A stretch of DNA of 64,000 nt from Arthrobotrys musiformis (taxonomy: Eukaryota; Ascomycota; Orbiliomycetes; Orbiliales; Orbiliaceae): NCBI GenBank assembly GCA_036971715.1, contig JAVHJL010000002.1, positions 3,938,501 through 4,002,500 of the forward strand, in the 5' to 3' direction. Below the pieces are notes generated by a model. That model searched no databases. It had not been told where the DNA came from and saw nothing but the letters and a program-made list of their open reading frames with translations. The position numbers and the translations under genes are program-made. This document shows positions 10,056-22,845 of the stretch, one piece after another; positions within the stretch are counted from its first letter, which is position 1; the number at the start of each line of letters is the position of its first letter.

Positions 10056-11892
10056 CTAGGTTCGCAATCGTTTGTTCATATTATCTTCGGGTAATGGTCC
10101 ATCTATCTCTTTCTTGATTTGATTCCCGGAGTGGAACTGTGCATTCAAGGTTTTGTTCGATGCCTCTGCAAGTATCGGCCGGTTCATCATATCGCTGTAA
10201 GAGCGATAGTTAGCATGGATTTCCTGGATTAATTGTTGGGATGGGATGGCTTACTTGACTGGGAGGCCATCCGAATTTCGTTTGGGCGCGTTAAGAGGGG
10301 GGTACATTTTCTGACCGGCGTTGTTTGGATTCGTCAACGTCGGTGCTCTAAACACTCGATTTCCTGGTACTTGGGCTGCTGAAACTCCGATAGGCCGGAA
10401 TCCATTGGCCCCTGGGGGCTGGAAGTTTGGCTTCGGTATGGTTGGGGAGCCTGGTGGCAAATCTTGGAGCCCAAGCTTTGCCCTTGAAATGGGAGTTGAC
10501 TTAGAATGGTCAATTCCAGCTGTCTTCTTGATGGATGGGCTTTGTAATTGAGGGTTGAAAACCTCCTTAGCCGCACCACTGTCGAGGGTAGCACGAGCAC
10601 TGAAGAAGGCACCGGGTGGGATTTGTGGTGTAGGTGCGTCTTGTCCCCCAGGACCTGAGAACGGTGTCGGAGCATTGTGGCGTTGTTCTTGACCAGCGGC
10701 TCCTACACTTGGGCCTACGGCAGGCGGTCGATGGATAGGTCCTAAGTTACCTAGGTGTGCGTGCGCTAGAGGCGCTGCTAGAGTTTGCTTAGTATCTTGG
10801 TTATTATTGTTGCCCGCCTGGTTGGGTCGGGCGATAGGAGGAGGCATAGGGTGTGAGTGCCCTCTCTGCTGCTGCGGGGCGTTCTGGACAGGGGGTCGAT
10901 TTGGAACCCTGGTTGGAGGGGCACTATTTGCGTATGTATTTTTAGCACATAGAAAATGGTGGATGGAGACCGTAGGGTGTACTCACGATGGTGCGGTTAT
11001 CAGAGCATCGTCATCAATCAACCCTTCCATATCGTCTTCGGCCATCCCATACTCCTCGAAATCGCCATCTTCGTCATTCTCTGCAACAACGTTGCTAAAG
11101 TCGATTGCAGGTGGTTCAGGTTCAGTCTTTGGAATTGGGACTGTCGGCCTCGCCTTTATTCTTTTAGAAACCTCGGGGTGTCGATAGAGCGTTGATTCAT
11201 CAAGATCGGTCTATTTGCTCGCCGTTAGTCGGGAGCATGGATTACATTATTCCGGAGGACACCAGTAATCTTACCGATGGCACTTTGATTTTCAGGACTT
11301 TCTTGAGAAAGTCGGCATCCGAGATACAACTAAATATTTCTCCAAACTGTCTTAGGGTTCGCTTGAGAGCATCTGTCGTAGCCGACTTTTTCGCTTTCGA
11401 AAATGCAGCGGCTTTGCCTTTCATGTTTTCTGCTTCGCCGTAACCGATATCCTACGGGGAATATATTAGAAGTGACCTGGCTAGGTGTAGTAGGGTTAGA
11501 AATACCTCTCGAAACATGCCGTCTCGCAGAGTCAACCTCATTGTGACCGATATACCGATACTCACTCGGCCACCGGATTCATCGACCTATTTAAACATTA
11601 GCATACAAGCGAACGCTTCTTAAGTTGTCGTCAAGAGGGGACCTACAAAATCCACAACGACTTCTTGAATCTGTGAGGACCACCCGTTGAATCCAAAAAC
11701 GTGGTTGGCAAGATTTATAGATTTGTCCCCGGATATGTATGCAACCTTGCGACCTCCGGGTCCGGCTCGGTGTGAGATAAACTCGGGGCCAAGTTTTTGA
11801 TTTAGCTTCTCCTGTAAGGAGTCCGCTTCTTCGGTGGGATATGCGACTTGCATACTGGTCTCTGGGTCGGTGTTCCGTTTTTTATTAGACAT
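10056..11892 (-). CDS. RAD52: DNA repair and recombination protein Rad52
   Basis: Six exons: 11892-11647, 11586-11506, 11451-11275, 11210-10987, 10923-10255 and 10194-10056. They give 511 residues. The N-terminal annealing domain is clear: LQEKLNQKLGPEFISHRAGP, GRKVAYISGDKSINLANHVF, FNGWSSQIQEV, the RDGMFREDIGYGEAENMKGK block and KKSATTDALKRTLRQFG. This ring-forming domain anneals single-stranded DNA. The C-terminal half is disordered and rich in Pro, Asn and Gln, and should carry the Rad51 and RPA contacts; it ends in NKRLRT. Length and layout are normal for ascomycete Rad52. It acts in the nucleus in homologous recombination. Confidence 0.95.
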
Positions 11893-12418
11893 GCCGTTGG
11901 TAGTCAGGACTTTGCTCCTGTTTGTTGTGGATTGGAGATGTTGACTAGCACAGTGCTCTATCTAAAGTATCTAGTCGGTCCTGGAGATGAGACACAGCAA
12001 AAGGGCTTGAGTGGTGGTTTGGGAAGACGCGTTGTTGTTGCTCATCGACGTGTAATTACAAATGCAGGGGTCCGTTGCCAAGCTAGCTTTCTGGACTCAT
12101 ACTGTGCTTGCTGTAACTGCGGTCGTGGCCTGGCCAATCAATACAATGCGATTATTGGTTATTGGTTGCCTTTAAGTTTTAATATGAAGAACTGACTTGG
12201 TCATTTTCGTGGGTTCGAATATAATTCTTCGAGGCCACTATCTAATATACAGGTGGATGCAGACACACGACGGTGACATACGTTTGTAAGAATAACACAA
12301 AAAAGAATAAGAATGAGAATGAGAATGAGAATGAGAATTTGACTAAAAGGTTTCGAAAACTACGACAAGGACGAGGAAAAATCCAGCACTAATTTGCACC
12401 GGCTCACGTGCTCACGCC
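11893..12418. other. RAD52 upstream region with GAATGA hexamer repeat
   Basis: About 525 nt between the RAD52 start and the MTR4 stop, both minus. It should hold the RAD52 promoter and the MTR4 3' UTR. A (GAATGA) repeat of about 4.5 units lies at 12311-12338. The 115-codon plus-strand frame over 11848-12195 shows nothing recognisable. Confidence 0.55.
12311..12338 (+). repeat. (GAATGA)n hexamer repeat
   Basis: About four and a half GAATGA units between MTR4 and RAD52. Confidence 0.9.
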
Positions 12419-15400
12419 TCACAGGTAAAGGGACTGAGCCGCAACAATGTCTATAGAGAATAGCCGTTAGATTAGCCTCCCGTCTCTTCCGTCTTGTGCA
12501 GGATGAATACGAACCTCTCTTAATCAGTGCCAACGCCGCCTCGAACTTCTTTTCAAGCTCTTCGCTGCCCATCACCTTCGACGCAGCTACCATTTGCAAC
12601 AACAACTCTTCCAGCCTTCGGAACATACGGATTAAACTGCCTTCATATACGTCCGTCATTTTACTTTACTAAAGTCAGCAACCTCCTCTGCCACTATGCG
12701 ACGGGTTTGCAGTGACCACCTACCAAATTGTCGCGAATGAAGCTCCTTGTGTCCACGCAAACACGACCTCCATGAGGTCTGAAGTGATAGCCTTGATATA
12801 CTCCTCTTCGTTGATTTGGAGTTTGCTCTCGACCGCGATCTTGGCTATTATGCGAGCCTGTTCTATTAAAGTACGGTACGGTTTCGCCAACTGGTCCTTC
12901 ATTGCTGGTTTATTTGCGTCCTTATTATTGGACTTCTCATCAAACACGACGCAACTTAGAACTGCCGCGCACTGCTCAGGTGTCAGCTCATTGAACATTC
13001 TATTGAACATGAGCTCGCTGAGGAGTAGTTCATCGGCGCTGCTAATTTCACACGCAACCCTTGAAAATAAATTAGCCACGCTCAACATGGTACCAGATCT
13101 TTTAGAAGTAGTACCTTGCTTTTAATTGAATGATGTCATTCTCCGAGATGAAGCCTAGACGTCGTAGGACTCGCTTTCGATACTTCAATTCGTCAAGTTG
13201 CATCACAGAATGTGCTGATTGAATGGTTTTTCTCAGCGCTTTCATTTTATTCGTAAGCTCGACTTTGTGCGAGTATTTTGTGTAAAGCTCCTTCAGTCTC
13301 GGGGAGCTGTGTAACGGGTTCGCGAGAAGTTTCGACTCTAAAACTTCAATTTTCTGAACATGGTGATATTAGCAGTGTTGAGATATGATAAATTTCACAC
13401 TACATACCCTCATAAGCTTCTTAAAAGACTCATCCGTGATTTGCATGTTTTCGATGGGGTCTAGAAGAGCAATTCCATCAGGGAATCTTCTCTTCACCTC
13501 TTCGATGGATTTTTGCACATTGGTCCTCTGTTCTGCAGCCTTGAGGTCCTTCGGGAGGAAGATGCGGATGTGGCTAATCCCATCTAGACAGGAGAGAACC
13601 ACTGGTACAACTTCCATTACCCCGCGTTCATCCTCTCCGGGTGGATAAACGCCATCGGGTAGCCCGGCAGAGCTCGGGAAACTTGTGGTCCGACCCTCTG
13701 CAATATTTAGCAGAACATCCACGATATATGACTCTTGGGCTGAGAAGTCTTCGGTGGCATTCTAACAAATGGCCAGGTTAGTATGGGGATATCTCCTGTC
13801 GCCGTAGGTTGACAGATGGAACAACCAACCTTTCCCTTTATCCTCTTAGAATAATTGACAACTGCGCCCCACCCAAAGTCCACGCCTTTGTGTTTTACTC
13901 GAACTAGACGCCCGGGTTGCATAAACTGGAGGCAGTAGTTTGGATGATTGACGACATCCCGCATCTGCTGTCCGTAAGTGTCTAGTTGTTGGCGTAGGTC
14001 GAAATATTCCCGTATAGTTCCTTCATCTTCGATTTGGATGGCATGCCTTTCACCATCGATTTCTTGGAGTTCTGTGCGCAAGTAATCAGCAATATGTTAA
14101 AAATGGTCTCGCAGGGAACCCTTACCTTTTTCTAACCCAGAGGCATTGGCAGTATTCTGGAATTGGAAGAAACAGCGTTCTAACATGTACTCTGGCGAGA
14201 TACCCTCCACTCTCATAAGATTAAGGATCATGTTGTATCCCAAATAGAAGGCCGAGTTAAGCTTATCCTGCTCTCCCTTGACAATATCTCTGGCGGTATT
14301 GGGCTCAATCTTTTCGTCAATCATACAGATTACAATACCGCGGTCATCCAAACCACGGCGCCCGGCTCGGCCAGACATTTGTATGAATTCTGAAGGAGAT
14401 ACCCATCTTTGTGCAATGCCGTCGAATTTTCTGAGAGAAGTGAACACAACGGTTTTAGCCGGCATATTCAATCCAATAGAGAATGTTTCCGTAGCGAACA
14501 AGACCTTTATCAGGCCTTCTTGGAAGAGAATTTCTATGACTTCCTTCAAAATTGGGAGTAATCCTGAGTGATGGATTCCGATGCCCCTGCGGAGAAGAGG
14601 TAAAATATGTTGAATTTGTGACAACTCTTTGTCTTCGTCTGAGAGCGAGCTGATTGCATTTTCAAAAACACGGCCTACCAGTTCCTTTTCGTCCTCGTCG
14701 TTGAAAGCAAGCTTACTCATCTGGAGAGCGTGGTTTTCACATTCCCGTTTACTGAAGCTGAAGACAATGACCGGGTTGTAATTTTTGATCATAATCATCT
14801 TCACAATTTTATAGATATCGTTGGGTCCTTTATTTCCGCCCTTGTGTGTCTGCCACTTTTTCTTCCCGGGGCCCCCACGCCGTCCGTTCGGGTTCGCAGG
14901 ATCGTCGCCCATCTTATCCAACAGAGAATTCATGGCCTTTTGGAAGTTGTCTTCTCGGAAAACACCCTTCTCATCCACCACTAGGTGAATACCATCAGCC
15001 CCAGCTGGGAAAAGGTAGTGCTGCAGTGGCGTTGGTCGGAAATCTGTATACACAACGTGGCAAGGTTGCACGTGGGTTTTGCATATCCATTCCGCGAACT
15101 GCATGGCGTTGGGGATGGTTGCAGATAGGAAAACGTAGCGGACCTTGTCCGGTAGCAGGATGATCGTCTCCTCCCAGACTACACCTCTAACCTTGTCTCT
15201 CATGTAGTGAATTTCGTCAAAAACCACCCACGCGACTTCTCTCATGATTTCAGATCCACGATACAACATCGATCTGAGAATTTCAGTAGTCATGACGAGA
15301 CAAGTAGCAGACGGGTTGATTGTGACATCGCCGGTCATAAGCCCAACGTCACCGAATTCTTGACTGAACTCTCTGTATTTCTGGTTACTCAAGGCTTTAA

Positions 15401-16040
15401 TCGGACTTGTGTAGATGACCCTCTGGTTGTTCTTGAGACTCTGGGCGATGGCATATTCTGCGACGACAGTTTTACCGGCGCTGGTATGGGCACTGACTAA
15501 AACGCTTTCCCCTCGTTCGATAGATGCTATAGAAACTGCCTGGAAAGGGTCTAGCTTGAAAGAGTATTTCCGTGCAGGATTCTCCGGTGATTTGTGCTCT
15601 GAGATGGGGACATAGGGATAATCTGGTGGTAGTGCGACTTGGTGGCGCACTTGGTGTGACAGAACAACGGCAGCTCCTTCGACAGATTGAGACGTAAGAC
15701 CAGCCGATGCCGCGACTTCTCTCTGCTGCTCGGTTTCGAATGAATCGGTGATTACGGGATCAGGTACGGATTCGCGCCGCTGTTTCTTCTGTGCAGGTTG
15801 GTCCGGTAGCTCTCCGAGGTCGCCGACGGCATCGAAATCCTGTGGACTTGTTATTCCATTCCCATCAATATCCATATTATTAGAAACAGTAGCACTAGTC
15901 CCATCTTTTGGATCAGCCGTATCGGCGTTTGTGGCATTTCGTTTTCGTCGTTCCTTCCCCGGACCTTTCTCTGACCCTGGCTTCGAACTGCCTTCCGCAG
16001 GTTTATCGAAAACATCGAAAAGCTCGTCGTCTCCGAACAT
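12419..16040 (-). CDS. MTR4: Exosome-associated RNA helicase Mtr4 (Dob1)
   Basis: One long first exon (16040 to about 14125) and several smaller ones, about 1,070 residues. Motif I AHTSAGKT is at residues 184-191, motif II DEIH at about 275-278, then SATIPNA, and motif VI QMSGRAGRRG. After the helicase core come the arch/KOW region (LVRVKHKGVDFGWGAVVNYS) and the helical C-terminal domain, ending in the conserved RDIVAAQSLYL. Mtr4 unwinds RNA for the nuclear exosome and is part of TRAMP. The first 140 residues are acidic/basic low complexity, as usual. The ATG at 16040 opens with MFGDDELFDVFD, typical of fungal Mtr4. The gene is divergent from COX8. Confidence 0.96.
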
Positions 16041-16579
16041 CCTGTCGGTAAAGCCGTGGCTATTCGCGGTGGCAGCTATACCAAAACAACAGATAAAAAA
16101 TAAGAGCGGGGATGCAGTTCCCGGTACGAAAAAAATGTATGGTAAAGGTTGAAGTCGAATTGAAATTGTTGGTTGACCGTGTCAGGAAATTCCAGAGAAT
16201 TAAATTTCTGGGTTCGATGTCTTGGCGTTTTCTGCAGGCATCGGACAAGCACCTAAGCCGCTTGCTGCTTAGCGGTGGTGTGATGTAAAGGTTTCCAACG
16301 TCTCTCCAACAACATTCATCCTTTTCTTCCGCATTCCCGAATCTCAAACCCACAGACCGACAGACATCCACCAGACATCCACCAACCGGAGCCGAGTCGA
16401 CAAGAGTCCAGGCATCATCAACGTCTTCGAATCACAATCCAAATCACAGATCCGTATGTGCCATCTCTCCCCCGAGGCCATTGTGGTCTCTCCCGATCCG
16501 TCACAACCTTCACCTCGCTTCACTTCACTCAACGTAACGATAATTAGCTAACACAGGTCATATTGTCGTACAGGATACA
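16041..16579. promoter_or_regulatory. Divergent promoter MTR4 / COX8
   Basis: About 540 nt between divergent start codons. The COX8 side (16380-16530) is CT-rich. No gene was seen. Confidence 0.55.
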
Positions 16580-16893
16580 ATGCGACCTCAAATTGCTTCC
16601 CGCGTCGCCGGTTTGCGCACCGTTGCCCGCCAGAACTTTTCCACTTCGGCTCCAAGGATGTCCTCCCCATACCACTATCCTTCCGGTCCCAGAAGCAATC
16701 TTCCATTCGACCCCCTCAACAAGTTCTTCGGTGTCAAGTTCGTTGCCTTCTGCAGTACGTTAAGATCTGGGCCTAAGGCCTACCCCTCCATTTTATACAA
16801 TGGCACTAACCCGAGGATTGCCCCGCAGCCATTGGGTTCGCTCTACCCTTCGGAATTTCTGTCTGGCAAACAAAGAAGAAGTCTTTCTTGTAG
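16580..16893 (+). CDS. COX8: Cytochrome c oxidase subunit Cox8 (mammalian COX7C family)
   Basis: Two exons (16580-16754 and 16829-16893) encode 79 residues. The first 26 or so form an Arg/Ser/Ala targeting peptide (RTVARQNFSTSAPR). The mature part begins SPYHYPSGPRSNLPFDPLNK, the signature of this subunit, and has one membrane helix (FFGVKFVAFCTIGFALPFGI) followed by a basic tail WQTKKKSFL. The intron falls inside the Thr codon of that helix. It is a nuclear-encoded subunit of respiratory complex IV in the inner membrane. Confidence 0.94.
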
Positions 16894-17792
16894 TCAATTT
16901 ATAGGTACTAGGGAGGGGATTCTACGTTTTGTTTGAAAAGTCAAATGTATCGCAAAGGATGCAGTTGGTGAATATGAAACGGGGATTGTCTTGATTTTTT
17001 CCTTGTTGTTCATTTGAAAGTACATACTGAAGTATATAAAAATTACAGATATCGTCTGGGTCCCGCCAGGATATCCGATTGTACAAACCAGCGTTTTAAC
17101 AGCAAAAACAGTTGCATCTAAACTATAAATGCTTTTTTTAAAAGCAAGATATCAGCGTAAACAAGGTCCACGGCAGCCTGGACTGCCCGGGATGCAATAG
17201 AACGCCTTTCGATTATGAGACATCTTGGCCCTGTTCCCAGGAGATACCTCTCGATAGGCGGGTACCATCCGGGATGAAAAAACATATTCTATAACTGCAT
17301 TTATCATTCTGGATTTCGATGTCGAGTGCTCAATTGGGAATGGCTGAATTCATGATTCATGATGCCTCGGGTTCCACCATATCATTCATACGTTAACCCA
17401 CGCCGAATCGATCCCTTGCAATTCTAATCCGGCCCCTCCGATAGGTATCAATATTCCCGACTGGATTCAGCGCGGCTATTAGTGCTCACGCTAACTATAA
17501 ATGCTAGCGCTTGTTTGCACGTTTGACGGGGATAATATATCAAGCGGGTTATATTGATAGGCGACCATCGATGAACTCCCCGCATAGATTTTCTGAAGAA
17601 CCAAAAAAAAAAGTGTTGGACGAAAGAACCTTCCAGTTGCAACAACCTAAGCTAAGATCTATCGAAAATGCAAAAACCTGGGAATGATTCACGGTCCTGA
17701 TAACTATAACCACCGTCGGCTCACTTGATATAAAAGCCCGACCTTCGGATTCCAAAACATTTGAAACTCACTTTTTCGAAAATCCAACTAAA
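16894..17792. other. Intergenic region COX8 / ELP1
   Basis: About 900 nt, AT-rich, that should hold the COX8 3' UTR and the ELP1 promoter. No open frame with recognisable features was found. Confidence 0.55.
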
Positions 17793-20700
17793 ATGAGGAA
17801 TCTGCTTTCCATTCGCAGGGAAACTCATCAAGTCAGTTCGACTGTTGTCCCGGATCTCCCTCTTTCAGCGACTGAGTGGGATGCCTCTTCAAATTCGATA
17901 ATCTGTGCCTTCGGTCCGTCACTGAATTTCCCTGTCATCGAAATCAACCGCATTATTGTACGCACCATACCCCCCAGCTTTACTCTGAAACCACAAAACA
18001 CTTATTGTCGGTATTGATATCGAGGAATCTAATACATGGGACGACATTTGTTGAGTTAGGATGGCTCGGTGACGCATATAACATCTTGGGACTACCAAGG
18101 CCCATGTCCAAAAGACGGTTTGGAAGAGGATAAAATTTTAAATTTACACTACTTTGCAGAAGACCTATCGATATGCCTCGTACTTAAAGGTGGCGATGTC
18201 ATCGTGGTCAGGGAAGAGCCTTATGACGGCCAAAGCAAAGTTGAAATCGTCGGTTCGGTGGAGGAAGGCATAGCTGCAGCGTCTTGGTCACCGGATGAAA
18301 GCCTCCTCGCCATTGCAACCGAAGCAAAGACATTTGTTCTCATGACTAGACAGTTTGAGCCTCTCGCGGATTTTAACCTTACCGATGAAGATCTCCAATT
18401 ATCAAAGCATGTCAATGTTGGTTGGGGTAAGAAGGAAACCCAGTTCAAAGGCAAACGAGCCGCAGCGTTGAGGGACCCGACAATGCCAGAGAGAGTCGAC
18501 GAGGGTGTTCTCAGTGACGCTGATACGGAGGACGCAAAACTCAGCTGGAGAGGTGATGGCCAATATGTTGCGCTATCAACAATACAGGGTGGAAAACGAA
18601 GAATCATAAGGGTTTTTAATCGAAGCGGCGAGCTTGATGGCGTTAGTGAACCCGTCGACGGAATGGAGGGTTCTTTGAGCTGGCGACCATCTGGAAACCT
18701 CATCGCTTCTGTAAAACGCTTGGGGGCTGGCCTCGAAGTGATATTCTTCGAAAGGAATGGCCTTAGGCATGGAGAATTCCCACTTCGAATACCCAACGCC
18801 GGCCCCAAGCCTGCCAATGTCTATGATCTTGAATGGAATATTGATTCAACCGTTCTTGCAGTATGCTTGGAGGACCGGGTCCAATTGTGGACGACTATGA
18901 ATTATCATTGGTACCTCAAAACCGAAATATACTGTGAATCTTTTCACGGCTCCTCATCAGACCCCTCACCGCGGCCGCAGGTAAAATGGCACCCAGAGAA
19001 AACACTCCAGCTGAGCATAGCGACTCCAGGTAGGCTTATTTCATGGCTCACCTGTTTGAAATTGTTATAGGTTTTCTAATATTAAGGATTGAAATACAGG
19101 TGACGTTACCGAACTCGAATTTTCGTGGTTCGTCCATCGTGGCCCAGCTTCACCCCCAGCGGATTTAGGAATTGTAACAGTAATAGATGGAAGTAAGTCT
19201 CAGACTCATCTAAAACATTGCTCCCATTCTTCTTTTTACAATGTTTTCAATGCTCATCGTTGGAATTATAGGTATTTTGAAATTGACGCCATTTCGATAT
19301 GCCAACATGCCTCCTCCAATGTCCCTATGCGAAGCCACACTTGATGGTAGCGTTCTCGACGTTGCGGTATCCACAACCGGTGACAGTTTGGCGGCGCTTA
19401 CCGCGAGCGGGGTTGATATCATAAACTGGGATGTTCCAAGACTCAAACGGAAGGCACCCACTCAAATTCAAAAATCCGCTATCGAACTAGAAAGCCGATT
19501 GAACCATCGCCAAATATGTTTCTTCGGACCGGATAGACTCGTTCTGCTTTCTGATAAGGCCTCTATCGAGATATACCAAAGGACAGAGGGTCTTTGGGGT
19601 AAATTTGGAGAAATAGAGGACAGTCGACTCGCGGCTGGTGTTGCAAGCGTCACACTCTCTAGCAATGGCTCACACCTCCTCTGCCAAAATGTATCTGGGG
19701 AAGTACTTGTCTTCGACGGTGCGCTCTCTATTGTAGACCGGCATAGCCACCCACAGATATGCCTAGTTGATGACCAATACGATCCAACTGAACAAAAGGT
19801 AAGATATTTCGACGATAATATCTACGTTAGAAGGTCACACATACATGCTAACAGGGAAGAGTAGCGATCAATCTTTGCCTTAGGTCCTAACGGGCGACTC
19901 TTTCACAACGGGAAACCACTTCTGAACGGTTGTACTTCTTTTGTTCTTACTAGTGAACATCTGATAATCACCACGATACAAAATTTCTTGAAATTCATTT
20001 CTTTAGCGAACAATAATGATGGTAAGGATACCCACTTCCTCGCAGAGAAGTCGCCGAAGCTTTAGCTAATAATCGGGAAGATTTCCAAATCCCTCCAGAT
20101 GATGCGGCTGGTAACGAACTTTGCCGAGCTATCGAGCGAGGAGGGAAATTGGTCACTGTTATACCATCAACTTTCGCGGTGATTTTGCAGATGCCGCGTG
20201 GGAATTTGGAGACCATCTATCCTAGGGCCCTTGTTCTAGCTGGAATTCGGGATCGGATCAACGCTAAAGACTACAAGGCGGCGTTTTCTTATTGTAGAAC
20301 CCACCGTGTCGACTTTAACCTGCTTCATGACCATAACCCAGAACAGTTCATGGCTTCGATAGACACTTTCCTTGAGCAGGTCGAAAGCGTTCAATATGTT
20401 GACCTTTTCTTGTCCCAACTGCGGTATGTAGCGATTATTATTATTATTATCTTTTTTTTGTTGGAGATACTAATGCTGATGGAATTTAGGGACGAGGACG
20501 TATCTAAGACTATGTATGATCTGAAGATATATGACTCTTCCAAGGGAGAAAGACCCTATCCTCCAACTGGAATCCCTAACAAGGTCAATAAAATATGCGA
20601 TGCGATCCTCGAGGGTATTCAGCGGAGAGAATCTCCAAGCACTCAAAATCTCGTCACTTGCTATGTGAGCAAGAACCCGGCCGATCTGGATAATGGGCTT

Positions 20701-22169
20701 TCGATGATCAGTCAGATGAAAGCAAATAATTCCGATGACACTGATCTAGCCATAGAACACATTTGTTTCCTCGCAGATGTCAACCTGTTATACGACCATT
20801 CTCTGGGTATATACGATCTAGAGCTCGCGTTACTGATCGCGCAACAGTCTCAGAAGGTATTCTCTCCCATTACAAAATCTTATTCGAGCAAAAAGGTCAA
20901 AAATCTAACAAAACTTCCCCTTTGAAATAGGATCCGAGAGAATACCTCCCGTTCCTTCAATCAATCCGGGAGATGGAGCCGCTGCGCCAGAAGTTCTTCA
21001 TTGATGATTTCCTCAGCCGGCACACAAAGGCAGCAAATTGGCTTCACGAGATGGGAGACTCTGGATTTGCCGAGCTTTCGGAGTATACAGTCAAACACGA
21101 TCTTTACCGACATGTCACAAACCTCGTAAAATACGATGACGAGAAGCGGAGAATAATTGTTAAATCACACGCGGAGTATCTTATGGCCACTTCTAGTTAC
21201 AAAGAAGCTGGTATTTCGTTTGAGTACTTGAACTCTTGGGAGAGGGCGCTAGATGCTTACCAAAAAAGCGGCCTATGGCAAGAAGCATTGTACACTGCTA
21301 GCAGGATACCTCTATCTACCGAAGAGATTACTGAGCTCAGCGGCATCTTGGCAGAAGCCCTTATAGAAAGCAGGGATTTCAAGAATGCGGCTACAATATA
21401 CCTCGACTACCAAAACGATGTTCGAGAAGCCGTTTCATCATATTGCAAAGGCTCCTTTTTCCAGGATGCGATGCGTGTCGTCGCACTAAAGCAGTCGTTT
21501 GACTTGTTGGAGGAAGTAGTGGATCCGGGCCTCGTCGAGGCGTTCAATACTACTTCGGAACTAATAGCGGACTTCTTGGCACAAATCAAGTCGCAGACGT
21601 CTCGTATCAAAGACCTGCGCGAAAAGAAGGAGAGCGACCCCATCGCTTTTTACGGAGCCTCTGGGGAAACCGATGCCCCGGACAATGTGTCCGTGGCAGG
21701 GACAGACCTGTCCACCGCGGCAGGGTCAACTTTCACCAGATATACCGATAAAACCCCTGGCAGTATAGGAACAAATGCAACCCGAAAAACATCTAAGAAT
21801 AGAAGGAGAGAGGAGCGCAAGAAGGCGAGGGGTAAAAAGGGATCTGTTTACGAGGAAGAGTACCTAGTCAATTCGATAGGAAGGCTGATAGCCAGGGTAA
21901 ATGAAACTCAAGAGGAGAGCTATCGGATCATGGAAGGTCTGATGAGGCGGGGTATGAGAGAAAGAGCGGAGTCAATACAGGCTGGGATGCAAAGCGTCCT
22001 CGTTGCGCTTGAAAACACCCGAAAAGAAGTGTTCGATAGCGCTCCGGCGATGTTGCCTAGTGTCGCGCAAGCGAATGAGGAAGAGTTGGAAGACGGAGCG
22101 GGTACGAAAATGATCAAACCTCCAGACTTCTCGACAATCAGGCCGTTTCAGGGCCTTTCCATATTATAA
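17793..22169 (+). CDS. ELP1: Elongator complex subunit Elp1 (Iki3)
   Basis: Eight exons: 17793-17957, 18060-19029, 19100-19192, 19272-19798, 19865-20021, 20066-20423, 20490-20856 and 20931-22169. They give 1,291 residues. The N-terminal WD40 propeller pair opens MRNLLSIRRE and includes GGDVIVVREEPYDG and AAASWSPDESLLAIATEAKT. The alpha-solenoid follows (CRAIERGGKLVTVIP, MPRGNLETIYPRALVLAGIR, KAFSYCRTHRVDFN-type). The C-terminal basic tRNA-binding tract SKNRRREERKKARGKKGS precedes VYEEEYLVNSIGRL. Elp1 scaffolds Elongator, which makes cm5U34 modifications in tRNA. The fifth intron is only 44 nt (20022-20065). Length is normal for the family. Confidence 0.96.
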
Positions 22170-22266
22170 CATCGTGGCTTCGGGTTTTGTACATACATTG
22201 GCCAGAGTCTAGAGGGTATTTCAGAGACCCGTTCCAAACCTAAGCATTACCTATACTTAGTCGCAG

Positions 22267-22300
<34 letters not shown>

Positions 22301-22845
22301 CTGTATACCTGAGTAGACGTTAAACCGTGAGAAATTAGGGTATGTGGCCAATATTTTGTCTCCTGCTATTACCTATCGAGTAGTTATTAATTCACAAGCC
22401 ACGGACCTAGTACCAATATTCTCTTTGCAATCGTATACAGCCAGAACAGAGATAGAGACCTCGCCTACACCTATGTTAGTGGTGTTGTATTTTTAAACGG
22501 ATTGCATTTCGACAGGAATTAGTGTTCTGACGAGAAACGCGCGCAACTGATCACGAAGTATACAAAAAAAACACGGATACTTCATGGAAACTGAGCTGCG
22601 AAAGTCGGTTCTCGGGGGTGCATTTGGGTTCATTAAGAGGGCAATGCAACCATTTCTCCTACAAAATTTGCCAATCGTGACTTATAATTACAATCCATGT
22701 GCCGGTTGCCTCATAACTAAGGACCAAAGCTACTATAGGGGTTGACTATCTCGCAACGAAAAAGTTTCCAACAGTGATCTCCAAAATACAACAAAAACTC
22801 GATGCAAACCCTCTCCTAAGATCTTGCTCGAGACGCTAGACAAGT
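22170..22845. other. Intergenic with (AT)n
   Basis: About 675 nt. It holds the ELP1 3' UTR, a (TA)n run at 22270-22297, and the promoter of the next gene. No other gene was seen. Confidence 0.55.
22270..22297. repeat. (TA)n microsatellite
   Basis: About 14 TA units in the 3' flank of ELP1. Confidence 0.9.

Noticed and set aside
18221..18817. 198-codon minus-strand frame
   Set aside because: Shadow of ELP1; no independent features.
20041..20065. Possible frameshift in ELP1
   Set aside because: A 44-nt intron with proper GT..AG ends restores the frame, so no break is needed.
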